Shown in pieces: positions 61,678-64,000 of a stretch of DNA of 64,000 nucleotides. This DNA is from an uncultured Lachnospiraceae bacterium (GTDB taxonomy: Bacteria > Bacillota > Clostridia > Lachnospirales > Lachnospiraceae). The notes under the pieces were generated by a model. That model saw only the letters and a list, made by a program, of their open reading frames with translations, had not been told where the DNA came from and ran no database searches. The DNA is taken from the NCBI GenBank assembly GCA_910579865.1, contig CAJTXA010000001.1:1-64000 (forward strand). The letters run 5' to 3'. Within the stretch, counting starts at the first letter, position 1. Every line of letters starts with the position of its first letter. The position numbers and the translations under genes are program-made.

Positions 61678-63492
61678 CTATATTAACCTTTGCTTGTCCA
61701 TTATGTTCTTTTTAATTGAACTGAGAAAGTTATTGTATGTAAAAAATTTACTTAGTCCAATTATAACAGCACCATAGAGATAGGGATCTTTTCCTTGTAT
61801 AATTCCCCACTCCATCATAAGTGCTGCACTTCCTGTTACAAAAGGAGTGGCAAAAGAAGTTCCACTTCGACTTCCATAACCTCCTCCTACACTTGCTGAC
61901 ATAATTCCAACACCTGGTGCAGCAAGATCTGGTTTAATCTGATTGGTTACACGGGTAAAACCTCTTCCTGAAAAATCCGCATATGCATTTTTAGCAGTAT
62001 CATAAGCAGCAACTGAAATTACTTTCTCTGCTGTAGATGGAATTGTCAATGTAATATCTGGTGTTGGCATCAAAAAACCAGTGCCAAAATTCACTGCTCC
62101 ACTTCCAGGAAGCCAAAGATTGATATCTCCTGACACAATTTTCTCTGGAATAAAACGAATCCTCCAAATCCCAGTATTCAAATAAGAATTCTGTGGCAAA
62201 AAATCAAGAAAAATCTCTTGTGCTTGTGTATATGGTGCTGGCTCTCCATAATATAATAATAACTTTGTCTGATCAAGTCGAAATTCCTGTGTTCCCAATT
62301 CCTGCTGAAATGGACCTGCTTCCATACCAGATGGGCTAATTAGTGTAATAAAAAAACGATCCACATAGCGCTTCCAAATCTGAATCGTTAATCCTGTTTC
62401 ATAAGTACTAATCGAAAATTCTATTTCTTGCTGTTCTCTTTCTTTTAATTGAACGGAACGATGAGCACGAGAAATTCCTTCATTTCCTGTTCCAATACAG
62501 ATAACAGCCCTTCCTACATCCGAAGCAGTATTTAAATAAGTCTCTAATAAAGAGGTGCCATCATGTGATCCATAATTATTTCCAATACTAATATTAATTG
62601 CAACTGGCATATTAAGCGCAGCAGCAGTACGCAGTGTATAATCAACTGCCATCATTAATTCTGTCGTTCGAGGAAATCCATTTTCTCGTGCTGTTCCTAC
62701 TTTCACAATTAAAATACTACTTTCTGGTGCTACTCCTCTATATTGTTCTCCCTGACTTCCTCTTCCATTTCCAGCAGCAATCGATGCAACTGCCGTTCCA
62801 TGCCCAGATGTAGTACCATCTGTAACAGGTACCAAAGCGAGTGCTTCCTCTCTTGTATTACTGCTTAATGCTTCATCAATTTGTTCTTTTGTATATTCTC
62901 TTCCTGTCTGATAACGAATTAATCCTTCCTGTGTTGGCTGCCATATTGCGGTCTGATCCCAAATTCGCAAAATTCTAGTGCTTCCATCCCTATTTCGAAA
63001 ATCAGGATGAAAATAGTCAATTCCGGAATCTAAAATTGCTACTAATACTCCTTTTCCAAGTAGTTTCTTTCTTACTCCACCAATTGCACCGCTTTGAATC
63101 GGGGAAATGCAAGAGGCTGCTCTTCCTTTATCTACAGAAAAAAATAGCCTCTTTGGCATTTCAATATAAGTAATTTTAGAAACTTCGGATAGTTTTAAAA
63201 TCTGAGACTTTTCCAATGTCAAAATTCCATATCCTCCAATTAATTCTACTACCCGAATTCCTCTTGCTTGTTCCACTTCTCGTTCTCCTAGTACTTCTGC
63301 TTTTTGAAGTTGTTCCCAAAGTCCTTCTTTTTCCTCTTTCTCAGATAAAACTCCTGTATCATAACGAACAATTACTTCCCATAATTGTGTTTTGGCTTCA
63401 AACCCTGTATCTAATACGAAAGATTTCATTCGTTCTTCTGTTGTGGCATTTAATGCAAGATTTAGGACATTCTCTCTTTTTTGACTATCCAT
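61678..63492 (-). CDS. S8 subtilase, 3' end replaced by element sequence
   Basis: 604 codons, of which the first 574 are the native gene. Prodomain-like N-terminus (about 1-110), then the catalytic triad: Asp in VAILDSGIDYFHPDF (about 155), His in SGHGTAVASIAAGNG (about 231), Ser in SGTSFATPFVTGSAA (about 546). All three are intact. The family includes the clostridial Csp-like germination proteases. At DPYLYG the frame passes through the TATGG core into the element and ends with 30 foreign residues (AVIIGLSKFFTYNNFLSSIK and KNIMDKQRLI). No signal peptide. The original C-terminus is at 52451-52573. Activity without the last strand/helix is uncertain. Confidence 0.92.
   Translation of the reverse strand: MDSQKRENVLNLALNATTEERMKSFVLDTGFEAKTQLWEVIVRYDTGVLSEKEEKEGLWEQLQKAEVLGEREVEQARGIRVVELIGGYGILTLEKSQILKLSEVSKITYIEMPKRLFFSVDKGRAASCISPIQSGAIGGVRKKLLGKGVLVAILDSGIDYFHPDFRNRDGSTRILRIWDQTAIWQPTQEGLIRYQTGREYTKEQIDEALSSNTREEALALVPVTDGTTSGHGTAVASIAAGNGRGSQGEQYRGVAPESSILIVKVGTARENGFPRTTELMMAVDYTLRTAAALNMPVAINISIGNNYGSHDGTSLLETYLNTASDVGRAVICIGTGNEGISRAHRSVQLKEREQQEIEFSISTYETGLTIQIWKRYVDRFFITLISPSGMEAGPFQQELGTQEFRLDQTKLLLYYGEPAPYTQAQEIFLDFLPQNSYLNTGIWRIRFIPEKIVSGDINLWLPGSGAVNFGTGFLMPTPDITLTIPSTAEKVISVAAYDTAKNAYADFSGRGFTRVTNQIKPDLAAPGVGIMSASVGGGYGSRSGTSFATPFVTGSAALMMEWGIIQGKDPYLYGAVIIGLSKFFTYNNFLSSIKKNIMDKQRLI
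61772..61776. other. Right attachment-site core (attL side of the integrated element)
   Basis: CCATA on the plus strand. Inside is AAAAAATTTACTTAGTCCAA then TTATAACAGCA; outside is protease sequence GAGATAGGGATC. Confidence 0.85.
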
Positions 63493-63515
63493 TTCCTATA
63501 TTTTCCTCTCAATAA

Positions 63516-63664
63516 TCATTTTGTTTCTATAAAAAACTATATGTTACATTTTTTTTATTATTCTTCTCTGATAAAAAAGTACTAAAAACCCTTAAAAATA
63601 GCAAAAAACCCCCCCGAGAAACCGATCAGAGAAAAATAATCTTTTATATATTTGGAAAATCTTG
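63516..63664. other. Divergent promoter region between the protease and chemoreceptor genes
   Basis: No gene. Contains a 9-bp inverted repeat TTCTCTGAT (63564-63572)/ATCAGAGAA (63624-63632) and a run of seven C. On the minus strand CATATAGTT upstream of the protease resembles a mother-cell sigma -10 only weakly. Confidence 0.35.
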
Positions 63665-63693
63665 TTGTATTAATTCCTAAAAAAGATTATAAT
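63665..63693 (+). promoter_or_regulatory. SigA-type promoter of the third chemoreceptor gene
   Basis: TTGTAT, 17-bp spacer, TATAAT, about 90 bp before the ATG at 63786. Possible untranslated leader of about 85 nt. Confidence 0.7.
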
Positions 63694-63785
63694 ATTACAA
63701 GATTTGTTTATCACGTATCTCCATTTAGATACTGTGAGAACCATATAATAAAATTACACCCATATCAAACAAGGAGGAAAGAACC

Positions 63786-64000
63786 ATGTTCAAAAATGAC
63801 AACATAGAAAAAAGGTTAAAAAAATCCTTTATTCTTGTTTCAGCAATTATGGCAATCACAGCACTTTTAGGATTAGTTGCACTTCTTACCATCTCAAACA
63901 GATATTCCTACGCATTAATTAACTTTGGATTTGCGCAAGGGGATATTGGAAAAGCAATGTTTGAATTTGCAGATATTCGCTCTTCCCTACGTGCAGCAAT
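63786..64000 (+). CDS. Methyl-accepting chemotaxis protein, N-terminal part (runs off the right edge)
   Basis: 71 codons visible: a short charged start (MFKNDNIEKRLKKSF), TM1 (ILVSAIMAITALLGLVALLT), and the start of a helical sensor (GDIGKAMFEFADIRSSLRAA) typical of four-helix-bundle receptors. Ribosome site AAGGAGGAAAGAACC. The signalling domain lies outside the window, so the family call rests on the N-terminus. Confidence 0.72.
   Translation, partial: MFKNDNIEKRLKKSFILVSAIMAITALLGLVALLTISNRYSYALINFGFAQGDIGKAMFEFADIRSSLRAA

Larger units (their letters stand above)
52569..61776. mobile_element. 9.2-kb integrative element with three serine recombinases and a beta-glucoside PTS cargo
   Basis: Bounded by identical 5-bp cores at 52569-52573 and 61772-61776, 9203 bp apart. 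The outer flanks are the two parts of one S8 protease gene, in the same frame and strand. The inner flanks are inverted copies of each other: AAAAAAT…TTAGTCC…TAACAGCACCAT on the right plus strand and the reverse complement on the left, as expected for serine-integrase P arms. Contents, all leftward: small ORF, recombinases A, B and C, RpiR regulator, PTS EIIBCA, 6-phospho-beta-glucosidase. No conjugation or replication genes, so it depends on other means to move between cells. Confidence 0.88.

Noticed and set aside
63516..63785. Riboswitch (for example cyclic di-GMP type) before the third chemoreceptor
   Set aside because: The conserved core sequences of known classes were not found in the leader.

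Overview
The window looks like about 64 kb of chromosome from an AT-rich, motile, spore-forming, pectin-degrading anaerobic Firmicute, most likely a Lachnospiraceae-type Clostridium relative. The evidence is the Bacillus/Clostridium order of the ffh-rpsP-khpA-rimM-trmD-rplS-lepB-rbgA-rnhB block with the flagellar-type ylqG/ylqH homologues, the recJ-apt-relA-hemZ block, spore genes (cotJ operon, exosporium-type collagens), chemoreceptors, and many low-GC codons with strong Shine-Dalgarno sites. I cannot name the genus.

Layout. 0-11.3 kb: the recJ ... apt-relA-MBL-hemZ housekeeping series, transcribed leftward, interrupted by a pectin cluster (GH105-like, GH28, sugar-phosphate isomerase-like) that has its own promoter, plus a small esterase. 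11.4-17.5 kb: substrate-binding lipoprotein, gre factor, gpsA, plsY, der and a DUF512 radical-SAM protein. 17.6-18.9 kb: a PRPP synthetase on the other strand. 18.9-30.7 kb: the ffh-to-pgeF translation, secretion and ribosome-assembly block. 30.7-31.9 kb: gene debris. 31.9-36.7 kb: a four-helix-bundle type protein, a cotJ operon in which cotJA and cotJB are fused, a DUF3793 protein and an ECF sigma/anti-sigma-like pair. 36.8-40.1 kb: a two-component system whose ABC transporter has decayed. 40.3-47.7 kb: two chemoreceptors flanking a large secreted pectate lyase, then a small unknown. 48.6-52.2 kb: two collagen-like surface proteins with a glycosyltransferase between them.

The main discovery is at 52.4-63.5 kb. 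A subtilase (S8) gene is split: its 5' part is at 61.77-63.49 kb and its last 38 codons, stop and terminator lie at 52.41-52.57 kb. Between them sits a 9.2 kb element carrying three serine recombinases, a small accessory ORF, an RpiR-type regulator, a beta-glucoside PTS transporter and a 6-phospho-beta-glucosidase. Both ends share the 5-bp core TATGG (gene strand). Joining the outer halves restores the protease reading frame exactly (…DPYLYG|EKVKAYL…, 612 codons). Joining the inner halves gives a strongly palindromic attP-like site, as expected for serine integrases. The element is therefore a site-specific integrative element whose precise excision would rebuild a protease gene next to spore-surface genes, a layout reminiscent of skin-type intervening elements. 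Whether excision is developmental is a hypothesis.

The window ends inside a third chemoreceptor gene. No rRNA, tRNA or CRISPR array was seen.
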